The position numbers and the translations under genes were made by a program. From contig CALUSM010000006.1 of assembly GCA_944323445.1 (NCBI GenBank), positions 1 to 64,000 of the forward strand: a stretch of 64,000 nt of DNA, in the 5' to 3' direction. The DNA comes from an uncultured Bacteroidales bacterium (GTDB lineage Bacteria; Bacteroidota; Bacteroidia; Bacteroidales; UBA932). Below the pieces are notes generated by a model. The model was not told the origin of the DNA. It saw only the letters and a program-made list of their open reading frames with translations, and did no database searches. This document shows, in pieces, positions 8,560 to 20,352 of the stretch (position 1 is its first letter; every line of letters begins with the position of its first letter).

Positions 8560-8709
8560 CGGCGAAGCAGTTTGCCCACCGACACATTCTGCGCGTTTTG
8601 AGGGATAAAATGCAAGCCGTCGAGGAGAAAAGCGAAGGAGTTTACTTCCGTAAATGACTGAGCTTTACGACGCTGACGGCGAAGCAGTTTGCCCTCAAAA
8701 CGCGCAGAA
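8554..8709. repeat. Structured intergenic repeat, copy 1
   Basis: A core of 123 bases (8587-8709) is bounded by perfect 18-base inverted ends: 8587-8604 (TTCTGCGCGTTTTGAGGG) against 8692-8709. Inside is GGAGTTTACTTCCGTAAATGACTGAG, in which TTTAC and GTAAA can pair. The 24 bases at 8671-8694 recur exactly at 8554-8577, where they include the last Arg codon and TGA of the upstream gene. A related copy lies at 32142-32233. No ORF. Together with the terminator and tRNA-Asn this accounts for the 382 bases between the phosphatase gene and 8942. Confidence 0.75.
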
Positions 8710-8744
8710 AAAAACCTCCTTGCCACCATCACGGCGCAAGGAGG
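8708..8744 (-). terminator. Intrinsic terminator for the tRNA-Asn transcript
   Basis: A perfect nine-base stem, CCTCCTTGC (8715-8723) with GCAAGGAGG (8736-8744), closes a 12-base loop. Read on the minus strand it is followed by seven T (8714-8708), directly downstream of the minus-strand tRNA. Confidence 0.8.
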
Positions 8745-8778
8745 AAAAAATAACATTATGAAAACATAGTAAATCTCG

Positions 8779-8852
8779 CTCCCCTTCTAGGACTTGAACC
8801 TAGGACCCCCTGATTAACAGTCAGGTGCTCTAACCAACTGAGCTAAAGAGGA
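8779..8852 (-). tRNA. tRNA-Asn (GTT)
   Basis: The 74-base cloverleaf reads on the minus strand. Acceptor arms TCCTCTT and AAGGGGA pair with one G-T; the anticodon stem CCTGA/TCAGG encloses CTGTTAA, giving anticodon GTT; the T arm is CTAGG-TTCAAGT-CCTAG. CCA is not encoded. A promoter lies upstream at 8871-8900 and a terminator downstream. Confidence 0.95.
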
Positions 8853-8870
8853 ATTTTCCTTTCGGGACTG

Positions 8871-8900
8871 CAAAGATAGATAATTTTTTTAACTTGCAAA
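8871..8900 (-). promoter_or_regulatory. Promoter of tRNA-Asn
   Basis: On the minus strand the -7 box TATCTTTG is at 8878-8871 and a TTTG -33 element at 8900-8897, 18 bases apart, ending 18 bases before the tRNA. It nearly abuts the opposite-strand promoter of the HU-domain gene. Confidence 0.7.
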
Positions 8901-8909
8901 AAAATAATT

Positions 8910-8917
8910 TAACTTTG
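8910..8917 (+). promoter_or_regulatory. -7 box of the HU-domain gene
   Basis: TAACTTTG matches TAnnTTTG and lies 24 bases before the ATG at 8942. The -33 element is not clear (a TTG at 8894-8896 is too close). Confidence 0.55.
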
Positions 8918-8941
8918 TGCAGAAAATTTTAAAAATATTCT

Positions 8942-9649
8942 ATGGACGTCTTTCTTCTCTCCCGCCTGCTCAAAGAGCTTATCATTGACAATGAGCGCAT
9001 TCCTGTTCCCGGAATAGGATATTTCCAGACTGAGCCCATGCCGGCACATTTCTCTGAAGACGGGAAGACCATCTATCCCCCGTCAAAGCGCATATCGTTC
9101 AAGGGAGACGACAGGGCGACCGGAGACATGGTGGCGCTATACTATTCCGCGGGTACGGGAATAGATGAAAGGACGGCTGTCACAGAACTCGAGGCTTTCC
9201 TGAAACAGCTCAAAATAACTCTGTTGGAAAGGAAGAACATAGAATTCCCGGGCCTGGGCCGACTCCGGTGCACACTGGAAGGCAATCCTTATTTCATCGC
9301 CGAACAGGACGGGGGAATATTCTCACAGGCTTTCGGTTTCGAACCGGTGATTCTCAAACCGGTGAGAACAGCTCCCACCGCTGAGGCTACTGCCCCGGCA
9401 CAGCCGGAATCTCCAACCGCAGAACCGGAACCGGAAATCCAGCAGACTCCAGAGGCGGAAGCCGGTACAGATGCTGCAGAAAACAGAGGAAAACGCAAAG
9501 GTCTCCGCATCCTCTACATCGTACTTGCAGTCCTGGCTGCCCTGATTATCGCGACAGTTGTCCTCCTGGAACTGGGACGAAGCGGCAAACTTAACCGCCT
9601 CATCTATTCCGAGGAGGAACTGGAACTCATCGAGCAGCAAGGACTGTAA
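8942..9649 (+). CDS. HU-CCDC81-type domain membrane protein without a SPOR domain
   Basis: The first 140 residues resemble the two tandem HU-like domains (HU-CCDC81 bacterial type) found in Bacteroidota proteins that usually end in a SPOR peptidoglycan-binding domain. Two copies of the family's glycine turn are visible (IPVPGIGYF near 20 and IEFPGLGRL near 100). A Pro/Glu/Ala-rich linker (about 141-180) leads to one membrane helix (about 189-211), and only about 24 residues follow, so the expected SPOR domain is missing. The fold would place the HU part in the cytoplasm. Function is unknown; a link between chromosome or cytoplasm and cell wall is speculative. Convergent with metG. Confidence 0.7.
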   Translation: MDVFLLSRLLKELIIDNERIPVPGIGYFQTEPMPAHFSEDGKTIYPPSKRISFKGDDRATGDMVALYYSAGTGIDERTAVTELEAFLKQLKITLLERKNIEFPGLGRLRCTLEGNPYFIAEQDGGIFSQAFGFEPVILKPVRTAPTAEATAPAQPESPTAEPEPEIQQTPEAEAGTDAAENRGKRKGLRILYIVLAVLAALIIATVVLLELGRSGKLNRLIYSEEELELIEQQGL

Positions 9650-9661
9650 GCCGATACCGGC

Positions 9662-11716
9662 CTATCCTACCGTAGCTCCATTGCAGAGAGTCTCCTCAGG
9701 AGCGACAATCCTCATCTTGCCGTCAGGCTGCTTGGCCATCAGGATCATGCCCTTGGACTCTATGCCGCGGATCTTGCGGGGAGCCAGGTTGGCCAGGATG
9801 CATATCTGCTTGCCGACCATCTGCTCAGGGGTGTAATACTCGGCGATACCCGAGACTATCACACGCCGGTCGATGCCTGTGTCGATGGTGAGCTTCAGCA
9901 GCTTGTCGGTCTTGGGCACTCTCTCGGCCTCCAGGACGGTGGCTGTGCGGATGTCCATCTTGCCGAACTCGTCGAATGTGCATTCCTCCTTCTGGGACTC
10001 TACCGGAGCAGCGGCGGCCGCGGCGGCGGCATTGGCCTTGCGGATATTCTCCAGACGCTCCATCTGGGCGTTGATGGCCCCGTCCTCGATCTTCTCGAAG
10101 AGCAGTTCGGCCTTGCCCAGCTGATGCCCGGCGGGCAGCAGGTCCTCCCGTCCGATATTGTCCCATCTCAGGACATCCTTCGGCAGGTTCAGGATGGTAA
10201 GGAGCTTGTCCGAGGAAAATGGAATGAAGGGGGCAAATGCGACGGCAAGGTCCGCACAGAGCTTCAGGGACACGCTGAGAATGGAGGCGGTGCGGTCCAT
10301 GTCGGTCTTGGCCACCTTCCAGGGCTCGGTGTCGGTAAGGTACTTGTTGCCGAGGCGGGCGAGGTTCATGGCCTCCTTGAGGGCCTCGCGGAAGCGGTAG
10401 TGCTCGAGGGCGTCGGTGATGGCGGCCTTGAGGGCAGGTACCTGTGCAAGGGTCTCGTCATCTATGGCCTCATGCTTGAGGTCGGCGGGCACCTTTCCGT
10501 CGAAATACTTGTGGGTCAGGACGACGGCGCGGTTGACGAAGTTACCGTAAATGGCTACGAGCTCGGAGTTGTTGCGGGTCTGGAAGTCCTTCCAGGTAAA
10601 ATCGTTGTCCTTGGTCTCAGGAGCATTGGCGCAGAGCACGTAGCGCAGTACGTCCTGCTTGCCGGGGAAGTCCCGCAGGTACTCGTGGAGCCAGATGGCC
10701 CAGTTGCGGGAGGTGGAGAGCTTGTCGCCCTCGAGGTTGAGGAACTCGTTGGCGGGCACGTTGTCCGGGAGGATGTAGCCGTCGCCGTAGGCTTTGAGCA
10801 TGCAGGGGAAGACGATGCAGTGGAAGACTATGTTGTCCTTGCCGATGAAATGCACCATCTTGGTGTCGGGGCTCTTCCAGTATTTCTCCCAGTCATCGGG
10901 ACGGGCCTCGATGGTGTTGGAGATGTAGCCGATGGGGGCGTCGAACCATACGTAGAGGACCTTGCCCTCGGCGCCCTCTACGGGCACGGGGATACCCCAG
11001 TCGAGATCACGGCTCACGGCCCTGGGCTGGAGACCGCCGTCGATCCAGGACTTGCACTGGCCGTAAACATTGGTTTTCCACTCCTTGTGCTCCTCGAGAA
11101 TCCACTGGCGGAGCCAGGGCTCATACTCATTCAGAGGCAGGTACCAGTGCTTGGTACGGCGCTTCACGGGGGGCTTGCCGCTCAGGGCGGAATGAGGGTT
11201 GATCAGCTCGTCGGGGCTGAGGGTGCAGCCGCACTTCTCGCACTGGTCGCCGTAGGCTCCCTCGTTGCCGCACTTGGGGCAGGTGCCCACGATGTAGCGG
11301 TCGGCCAGGAACTGCTTAGCCTCTTCATCGTAGTACTGCTCGCTCTCCTTCTCGATGAACTTGCCGTCCTTGTAGAGCTTGCTGAAGAACTCCGAGGCCG
11401 TCTTGTAATGGGTTTTGGACGTGGTCCTGGAATAAATGTCGAAACTGATGCCCAGCTCCGCGAAGGAGTCCTTGATCAGCTTATGGTATTTGTCCACGAT
11501 ATCCTGGGGCGAGCAGCCCTGCTTGCGGGCCTGGATGGTGATGGGCACCCCGTGCTCGTCCGAGCCGCCTACGAAGAACACGTCCCTGCCGCACATTCGG
11601 AGATATCTGACGTAGATATCGGCGGGCACGTAGACTCCCGCTAAGTGACCGATGTGGACAGGTCCGTTCGCATAAGGCAGAGCGGAGGTGACAAGATAAC
11701 GTTTGTACTCTTTCAT
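9662..11716 (-). CDS. metG: Methionyl-tRNA synthetase
   Basis: MetG charges tRNA-Met and initiator tRNA. The 684-residue protein has the class I signature HIGH at residues 21-24 ([12 protein letters not shown]), a four-Cys zinc knuckle (CPKCG...CEKCG), the KMSKS equivalent KLSTS ([10 protein letters not shown]), an anticodon-binding helical domain, an Ala-rich linker, and a C-terminal tRNA-binding OB fold ([14 protein letters not shown] onwards) that dimerises. The length fits MetG forms with the appended OB fold. Its ATG is only 12 bases from the stop of the beta-galactosidase upstream, and no -7 box is seen in between. Confidence 0.97.
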   Translation of the reverse strand: MKEYKRYLVTSALPYANGPVHIGHLAGVYVPADIYVRYLRMCGRDVFFVGGSDEHGVPITIQARKQGCSPQDIVDKYHKLIKDSFAELGISFDIYSRTTSKTHYKTASEFFSKLYKDGKFIEKESEQYYDEEAKQFLADRYIVGTCPKCGNEGAYGDQCEKCGCTLSPDELINPHSALSGKPPVKRRTKHWYLPLNEYEPWLRQWILEEHKEWKTNVYGQCKSWIDGGLQPRAVSRDLDWGIPVPVEGAEGKVLYVWFDAPIGYISNTIEARPDDWEKYWKSPDTKMVHFIGKDNIVFHCIVFPCMLKAYGDGYILPDNVPANEFLNLEGDKLSTSRNWAIWLHEYLRDFPGKQDVLRYVLCANAPETKDNDFTWKDFQTRNNSELVAIYGNFVNRAVVLTHKYFDGKVPADLKHEAIDDETLAQVPALKAAITDALEHYRFREALKEAMNLARLGNKYLTDTEPWKVAKTDMDRTASILSVSLKLCADLAVAFAPFIPFSSDKLLTILNLPKDVLRWDNIGREDLLPAGHQLGKAELLFEKIEDGAINAQMERLENIRKANAAAAAAAAPVESQKEECTFDEFGKMDIRTATVLEAERVPKTDKLLKLTIDTGIDRRVIVSGIAEYYTPEQMVGKQICILANLAPRKIRGIESKGMILMAKQPDGKMRIVAPEETLCNGATVG

Positions 11717-11728
11717 TTTCTCTGTGAT

Positions 11729-14995
<3,267 letters not shown>

Positions 14996-15009
14996 TCAAA
15001 AGAGACTTT

Positions 15010-16191
15010 ATGCAAAATATCACAATCGGAAGAAGGAGCGCGGTGAGAGAGTGGTTGCCGCTGCTGGCTCTGACCTTTTCCACATTCATTTTCAATACTT
15101 CGGAATTTATTCCCATCGGACTGTTGAGCGACATAGCGGCCGATTTCGCCATAACTGAGTCCAAGGCCGGACTCATGATTACCATCTACGCCTGGGTCGT
15201 CGCCCTCACTTCCCTGCCTCTGATGATCCTCGTATCCGGCGTGGAGTCCAAGCGGCTGATGTGCGGCATAGTTGCCCTTTTCGCCCTCAGCCACATCATC
15301 TCGGCCATGTCCACAGGATACTGGATGCTGATGGCCTCCCGTATCGGAGTAGCCTGCGCCCACGCCATATTCTGGTCGATAGTCACGCCGCTGGCTGTCA
15401 AAATCGCCCCCGAAGGCCGTAAGGCCGCTGCCCTGAGCATGATCGTGGCCGGTTCATCGATAGCTATGATAGTCGGTCTGCCCATGGGGCGGGCTATAGG
15501 CATAGCCACCGGCTGGAGAAACACATTCCTTATCATCGGCCTGATCTCCTTCGCAGTGCTGCTCTTCCTAAGCTTAGTGCTGCCCAGAACCAAAGGCGAG
15601 AAAGCATTCTCCATCAAACAGCTGCCTGGACTCCTCAAGATACCCGCCCTCCCCCCGCTATACCTGGTGACAGTACTTCTGGTAACAGCACATTTCACAG
15701 CGTACAGCTACATTGAGCCGTTCATGGCCCAGACCGCCGGACTGAAGGAAAGCACCATAACCCTGCTCCTCACCCTCTTCGGCATCATGGGACTGGTGGG
15801 CAGCGTCATCTTCTCCCGGTACTACGAGCGTCACCGCAGCCTGCTCATGCGCCTGGCCGTCATCGGAATATGCACCGGACTGTTCCTCCTCCGCCCCGCC
15901 GCGTGGTCCGTCCAGAGCGTGATAGCCCTGCTCGCCCTGTGGGGCCTCTCCTACACCTTCTTCGGCATGGTCTTCCAGTCCGAAGTCATCCGCAATGTAC
16001 CGGAAGGAACATCCGTGGCCATGTCCATCTACTCCGGCATCTTCAATGTCGGTATCGGTGGCGGTGCCCTCATCGGCGGCATGGTATGTTCAGGGATCAA
16101 TGTAGGAGCCATAGGTTACATCGGCGGCATCATAAGTATCGCCGCAAGCCTGGCCTGCATCATGTATCTTCAACCCCGGCTCAAAAAATAA
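15010..16191 (+). CDS. MFS transporter, sugar-efflux (SotB/YdeA-like) type
   Basis: This 393-residue protein has about 12 membrane helices and the major-facilitator layout. The opening NTSEFIPIGLLSDIA with later SRIGVACAHAIFWS and GLPMGRAIGIATGWR are typical of the arabinose/sugar or drug efflux branch (SotB, AraJ, YdhP). The substrate cannot be read from sequence. It is divergent from the beta-galactosidase, which makes a sugar exporter conceivable but unproven. Start chosen at the ATG 24 bases after a strong promoter. It is followed by the tRNA-Leu promoter. Confidence 0.85.
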   Translation: MQNITIGRRSAVREWLPLLALTFSTFIFNTSEFIPIGLLSDIAADFAITESKAGLMITIYAWVVALTSLPLMILVSGVESKRLMCGIVALFALSHIISAMSTGYWMLMASRIGVACAHAIFWSIVTPLAVKIAPEGRKAAALSMIVAGSSIAMIVGLPMGRAIGIATGWRNTFLIIGLISFAVLLFLSLVLPRTKGEKAFSIKQLPGLLKIPALPPLYLVTVLLVTAHFTAYSYIEPFMAQTAGLKESTITLLLTLFGIMGLVGSVIFSRYYERHRSLLMRLAVIGICTGLFLLRPAAWSVQSVIALLALWGLSYTFFGMVFQSEVIRNVPEGTSVAMSIYSGIFNVGIGGGALIGGMVCSGINVGAIGYIGGIISIAASLACIMYLQPRLKK

Positions 16192-16222
16192 TTTGCGATA
16201 TACAAAAAAAGCACTATCTTTG
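16192..16222 (+). promoter_or_regulatory. Promoter of tRNA-Leu
   Basis: TTTG (16192-16195) starts at the end of the MFS stop codon region, and TATCTTTG (16215-16222) follows after 19 bases; the tRNA begins 27 bases later. Confidence 0.75.
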
Positions 16223-16248
16223 CAGTCCCTTTGAAAAAGGAAGTGTCT

Positions 16249-16332
16249 GCCCGGATGGTGAAATTGGTAGACACGCTAGTTTCAGGGACTAGTGGCCGCA
16301 AGGCTGTGCAGGTTCGAGTCCTGTTCCGGGCA
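16249..16332 (+). tRNA. tRNA-Leu (CAG)
   Basis: An 84-base type II tRNA with a long variable arm. Acceptor arms GCCCGGA and TCCGGGC pair fully; the anticodon stem CTAGT/ACTAG encloses TTCAGGG, giving anticodon CAG. The discriminator is A and CCA is not encoded; the next bases run straight into the terminator. Confidence 0.96.
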
Positions 16333-16374
16333 CAAAAAAAGACTGATGCGAACATCAGTCTTTTTTTGTGCCCG
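16327..16374 (+). terminator. Long perfect hairpin terminator overlapping the tRNA-Leu 3' end
   Basis: Left arm 16327-16348 and right arm 16353-16374 are complementary over 22 bases with a CGAA loop. The core stem is GACTGATG/CATCAGTC, flanked by seven A and seven T, so it can terminate in both directions. The outer part pairs the last bases of the tRNA (CGGGCA) with GTGCCCG beyond the T tract. GTGCCC at 16368-16373 can alternatively pair with GGGCAC at 16377-16382. Confidence 0.85.
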
Positions 16375-16476
16375 AAGGGCACCCGTATCTGACCCATCCC
16401 CCGACCCCTTCCCAGGAAGGGGAGTGGTCGCGGTGCTCCGAATGGATATGGGATTCACATGCGCCGGCGGATTTCT

Positions 16477-16507
16477 TTTGCTTTTCAAGTAACTTATATT
16501 ACATTTG
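16477..16507 (+). promoter_or_regulatory. Orphan promoter with no gene downstream
   Basis: TTTG (16477-16480) and TACATTTG (16500-16507) are 19 bases apart. No ORF follows before the terminator at 16539-16574, and the next gene is on the other strand. Confidence 0.55.
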
Positions 16508-16511
16508 CAAT

Positions 16512-16575
16512 ATCATTAAGTGTATTGACCAAATTAAGACAGGCATCCAGCCCTAAGTGGATGTCTGTTTTTTTG
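16512..16575 (+). ncRNA. Candidate small RNA of about 60 bases
   Basis: The interval lies between an orphan promoter and an intrinsic terminator: ACAGGCATCCA (16539-16549) pairs with TGGATGTCTGT (16558-16568) and is followed by seven T (16568-16574). The predicted transcript has about 25 unpaired bases, then the hairpin. No reading frame of note. It could equally be a second terminator for tRNA-Leu read-through, but that gene already has a strong one. Confidence 0.4.
16539..16574 (+). terminator. Intrinsic terminator
   Basis: An 11-base stem (16539-16549 with 16558-16568, one G-T pair), an eight-base loop and a seven-T tract on the plus strand. The facing S41 gene ends 25 bases later on the minus strand. 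Confidence 0.7.
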
Positions 16576-16598
16576 AACTGTTTACCGAGGGGAGGTAG

Positions 16599-18197
16599 TT
16601 ACTGCAGGGTGACGGCCGCCTGTATGACATTGTCGATCGCGGCGATGATGGGATAGAAGGCGCGGTCGTCCAGGGGGGAGTAGCGGCCGACGAGGGCGCG
16701 GAGCTGCACAAGTACAATCTCGCCTGAGACTGCCCACTGACGGCGGTCGACAGTGACGCCGCCGCGGGAGAGATAGGACAGGAAACCTGCCTCGAGATTC
16801 ATATCGTCAAGCAGTGCGTTGAGCTCATCCAGAGTCTGCACTCCGCGAAGCTCCGACCGATAACGGTCAGCCACCTCCGCCGAATACTTGACGGCCAGGG
16901 CCTGACGGTTGATGCGCACCAACAGGTCAGTTACGCCGGCCGTGTCGACAGGGACAAAGACATCAGGGATGATTCCTCCTCCGCCATATACCACCTTTCC
17001 TTTGGGTGTCACGTATTTAAGGGAATCGTTCCGGACAATGCTGTCCGCGTTGGTCATTTCCCCGTGCTCATACCTCTCGTAGATGTCATAGACGTACCCC
17101 AGGCCGTCACCGGGCGTGTACGGTTTCTGGATGCAGCGTCCGGTAGCAGTGTAGAAACGGGCTACGGTCAGGCGTATCCCCGAATTGTCAGTAAAGAATA
17201 TAGGCTCCTGGACCATACCCTTGCCGTAGGTGCGGCGTCCGTAGATCTCCGCCCGGTCATTGTCCTGCATCGCTCCGGCGAAAATCTCGCTCGACGAGGC
17301 GCTGTTCTCGTTGACGAGCACAGAGAGCCGTATGTCCTGACACTTGCCGCTCCCGTCGGCATAGAAATTCTGACGGGGCCGGTGCTTCCCTTCCATATAT
17401 ACGATAAGACTGCCCGAGGGCAGGAATTCATTGGAGAGCAGAAGAGCCTGGTCGAGATATCCCCCGGTATTGTCCCTAAGGTCGAATATAAGCCGCTTCA
17501 TGCCGGCCTCCAGCAGTCCAGGCACAGCCGAGGAGAACTCGGCATAGCTGGTTCTCGTGAACTTCGAGAGCTTCATGTATCCTGTAGTGTCGTCAATCAT
17601 GTACGCCACGTCAATGCTCTTGACAGGTATCTTGTCGCGCGTCACGTCAAACTCCACCATCTCGCTGTCCCTCATGATGTCCAGATGCACTGATGTTCCG
17701 GACACCCCCTTGAGCATTCCTACGAGCGAATCCTGATTGATCCTGACGCCGGCCACATTGCGTCCGTCCACGGCTATGATACGGTCTCCGGACATAAGCC
17801 CGGCGCGCTCGGAGGGTCCACCGGCTATCACGCTGATGATTATGGCAGTGTCCTCAGGCACATTGAATGTCACGCCGATACCGTCGAAGTTACCCTCCAG
17901 CTCGGCATTCGCCTCCTCCATGCTCTTCGGAGGCAGGTAGACCGAATGCGGGTCCAGTTCATTAAGTATGACCGGAAGTATGTCCTCCGTCACTTTCTCA
18001 TAGTCGATGGAGTCCACATAGTTCTGCTCTATCTGCTCCAGGACGAGCTTGACCTTGTCCCAGCCGTGACCGGTCGCCAGGACCTCTTCCCTTTCCATAC
18101 GGTTGTCCAGCGCCTTGGTGATGACGCTCCCTATGAGGGCCATGATCACAGACCACAGAATCAGCTTGAGCGTGTTGTATCTATCCGGCGAATGCAT
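16599..18197 (-). CDS. S41 family C-terminal processing peptidase
   Basis: The 532-residue protein has an N-terminal membrane anchor (about 10-30), a helical S41 N-domain, a PDZ domain (about 95-180), and a tail-specific protease domain with the catalytic Ser in NENSASSSEI (297-306) and Lys326 in RRTYGKGMVQ. RLIFDLRDNTGGYL is the typical strand before the active site. CtpA-type enzymes trim or degrade periplasmic proteins and often act on peptidoglycan hydrolases. Three bases separate it from the deaminase upstream, so the two are probably co-transcribed. Confidence 0.93.
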   Translation of the reverse strand: MHSPDRYNTLKLILWSVIMALIGSVITKALDNRMEREEVLATGHGWDKVKLVLEQIEQNYVDSIDYEKVTEDILPVILNELDPHSVYLPPKSMEEANAELEGNFDGIGVTFNVPEDTAIIISVIAGGPSERAGLMSGDRIIAVDGRNVAGVRINQDSLVGMLKGVSGTSVHLDIMRDSEMVEFDVTRDKIPVKSIDVAYMIDDTTGYMKLSKFTRTSYAEFSSAVPGLLEAGMKRLIFDLRDNTGGYLDQALLLSNEFLPSGSLIVYMEGKHRPRQNFYADGSGKCQDIRLSVLVNENSASSSEIFAGAMQDNDRAEIYGRRTYGKGMVQEPIFFTDNSGIRLTVARFYTATGRCIQKPYTPGDGLGYVYDIYERYEHGEMTNADSIVRNDSLKYVTPKGKVVYGGGGIIPDVFVPVDTAGVTDLLVRINRQALAVKYSAEVADRYRSELRGVQTLDELNALLDDMNLEAGFLSYLSRGGVTVDRRQWAVSGEIVLVQLRALVGRYSPLDDRAFYPIIAAIDNVIQAAVTLQ

Positions 18198-18199
18198 GG

Positions 18200-18622
18200 C
18201 TATGGAATATCATACTTGCAGACCTCGATTCCGGCCCTGCGGAGCAGCTCAATACCGTCCCTCACACTGTACTCGATGACGTACACCACACGGCGTATGC
18301 CGGCCTGGATTATCAGCTTCGCACACTCCAGGCACGGAGCGTCCGTGACGTACAGGGTAGCCCCCTCGCTGTTGTTGCCTGACTTGGCCACCTTGGAAAT
18401 GGCGTTGGCCTCGGCATGCAGCACGTAGGGCTTGGTCCTGCCTGTTGCGGGATCCTCGCAGATGTTCTCGAAACCGGACGGGGTCCCGTTGAAACCGTCC
18501 GAGATGATCATCCGGTCCTTGACCAGCAGGGCGCCCACCTTCCTGCGGGTGCAGTAGGAGTTCTTCGCCCATACCCTGGCCATTTCCAGATAACTGCGGT
18601 CAAACTGCTCTTGTTTGGTCAT
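18200..18622 (-). CDS. dCMP deaminase family (ComEB-like)
   Basis: This 140-residue zinc enzyme carries HAEANA (His69, Glu71) and PCLEC (Cys97, Cys100), the deaminase metal and proton-relay motifs, plus FNGTPSGFENICED, typical of dCMP deaminase, which makes dUMP for thymidylate synthesis. The start is the ATG at 18622; an upstream extension to 18697 would overlap the preceding gene and lacks homology. It begins 16 bases after the acyl-CoA synthetase stop, within a long minus-strand run. Confidence 0.92.
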   Translation of the reverse strand: MTKQEQFDRSYLEMARVWAKNSYCTRRKVGALLVKDRMIISDGFNGTPSGFENICEDPATGRTKPYVLHAEANAISKVAKSGNNSEGATLYVTDAPCLECAKLIIQAGIRRVVYVIEYSVRDGIELLRRAGIEVCKYDIP

Positions 18623-18638
18623 ATTGTCTGATAATAAA

Positions 18639-20342
18639 CTAATTTTTGGTTCTCTGATAAAGGTATCTCTTGATACTCTTCTTGGGGGTCTTCTCAAATT
18701 CCTCCGGGAAGAGCTCGACTGCTCCCACCTTGCAGTAGTTCGGCTGATGCATGTTCATCTCCTTTATGTCATGCTGTATCTTCGCGAGAAGCTCCTCCTT
18801 GGAGAGCCCGTCCGCTTCCGCCATCTCGCTGTCGGGGTACACCAGGGCCTTGAGACCTCCGCTATCCTCAATGACCAGGGATTCGATGACATAAGGCATG
18901 TTGTTGATCTCGCCCTCTATCTCCTCGGGATAGATATTCTGGCCGGAAGGCCCGAGAATCATACTCTTGCACCGTCCCTTGATGTACAGGAAGCCGTCGG
19001 CGTCTATGACACCCATGTCACCAGTCCTGAACCAGCCGTCCTCCGTGAAAGCGTCTGCGGTTGCCTGCTCATTCTTGTAATAACCCAGGAAGACGTTGTC
19101 TCCCTTGACCAGAATCTCTCCGGGGATATTCCGGGGGTCCGTGGAGTCTATCATGACCTGCATCCTCGGAGCAGCCTTGCCGCATGAGTAAAGCCTGGTC
19201 TTGTTCCAGGGCGCATAGGTGATGATGGGGCCGCACTCCGTCATGCCGTATCCTACCGTAAACCTGAAACCGATCCTGCGGAAGAACGCCTCGGCCTCAC
19301 GGTTGAACGCTGCACCTCCGATTATCACCTCCTTGAACTTGCCTCCAAATGCCTCGTCCAGCTGGTGGTTGATGCGCCGGAGTATCTTCTCGTCTATCAC
19401 GGGAAGACGCAGCAGCAGCCGGATATCCCTCCGGTTGATTATGGGTTCCAGCTTTTTCTTGTATATCTTCTCAATGACCAGCGGCACGGTGACAATCAGG
19501 TCCGGACGCACCGTTCCCATAGCATCAAGAATAATCTTGGGCGTCGGCAGCCGGGTAAGAAAATGCACGTGGCTTCCGGAGCAGAATTCCACCAGGAACT
19601 CGAACATCATACCGTACATATGGGCCGTCGGCAGCATGGAGACGCAGTTGGAGGTATTGCACAGATGGCCGTGCACCTCGAAGCCGAAAAGAACATTGGA
19701 AAGCAGGGAGCGGTAAGGCAGCATCACTCCCTTGGAGAATCCGGAAGTACCGGAGGTATAGTTGATCAGCGCCAGCTCGTCCGGACTGTCTTCATAGTAG
19801 CTGATGCAGTCTGGAGTGAAACGGTTGGGATATTTCCTGCCGAAAAGCTCGTTGAGATGCTCCCTGGTGCTGGTAATCTTCTCATTTGATGCATAGAGCA
19901 GGGAAAAGTCGTTCATCAGGATAATGGCATCCAGTCCGGGCATCTCCGACTGGGTCAGACCGTCCCACACCATGTCTCCGACAAAGAGGACGCGGGAGTC
20001 GGAATGGTTGACCAGATGGTAGATATTGCCGCTCTTGAACTCATGCAGAAGAGGTACGGGCACTGCACCGTAAGTAAGGGCCGCCAGGAAAGAGACTGCC
20101 CAGTTGGCCTGGTTGCGGGAGCAGATAGCTATCTTGTCTCCTCTCTGCAACCCGCACATCTCGAGCATTATATGTATCTTCTCTATCTTCCGCGCCACGT
20201 CCCTGTAATGGAGGGTCACTCCGTTGTAGTCGGAGAGAGCGGGACTGTCCCAGTTTTTCCTGATGCTCGCTTCTATAATCTTGTTCAGCGACCTGAATGA
20301 CTCAGGACTGTTTTTCTGTTCGGTTTTAGTAGTGTTGTCCAT
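18639..20342 (-). CDS. AMP-dependent acyl-CoA synthetase (long-chain fatty acid-CoA ligase type)
   Basis: The 567-residue ANL-family enzyme activates a fatty acid through an acyl-adenylate. Motifs include INYTSGTSGFSKGVM (ATP phosphate loop), FTVGYGMTECGP, and GWFRTGDMGVID with LYIKGRCKSMILGPSGQNIYPEEIE for the hinge and adenylate binding. A C-terminal Lys-rich tail (FEKTPKKSIKRYLY) holds the catalytic Lys region. No membrane segment. It follows an MsbA-like exporter by 10 bases, which suggests a role in envelope lipid metabolism. Substrate chain length is not readable. Confidence 0.92.
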   Translation of the reverse strand: MDNTTKTEQKNSPESFRSLNKIIEASIRKNWDSPALSDYNGVTLHYRDVARKIEKIHIMLEMCGLQRGDKIAICSRNQANWAVSFLAALTYGAVPVPLLHEFKSGNIYHLVNHSDSRVLFVGDMVWDGLTQSEMPGLDAIILMNDFSLLYASNEKITSTREHLNELFGRKYPNRFTPDCISYYEDSPDELALINYTSGTSGFSKGVMLPYRSLLSNVLFGFEVHGHLCNTSNCVSMLPTAHMYGMMFEFLVEFCSGSHVHFLTRLPTPKIILDAMGTVRPDLIVTVPLVIEKIYKKKLEPIINRRDIRLLLRLPVIDEKILRRINHQLDEAFGGKFKEVIIGGAAFNREAEAFFRRIGFRFTVGYGMTECGPIITYAPWNKTRLYSCGKAAPRMQVMIDSTDPRNIPGEILVKGDNVFLGYYKNEQATADAFTEDGWFRTGDMGVIDADGFLYIKGRCKSMILGPSGQNIYPEEIEGEINNMPYVIESLVIEDSGGLKALVYPDSEMAEADGLSKEELLAKIQHDIKEMNMHQPNYCKVGAVELFPEEFEKTPKKSIKRYLYQRTKN

Positions 20343-20352
20343 AATTTATACT

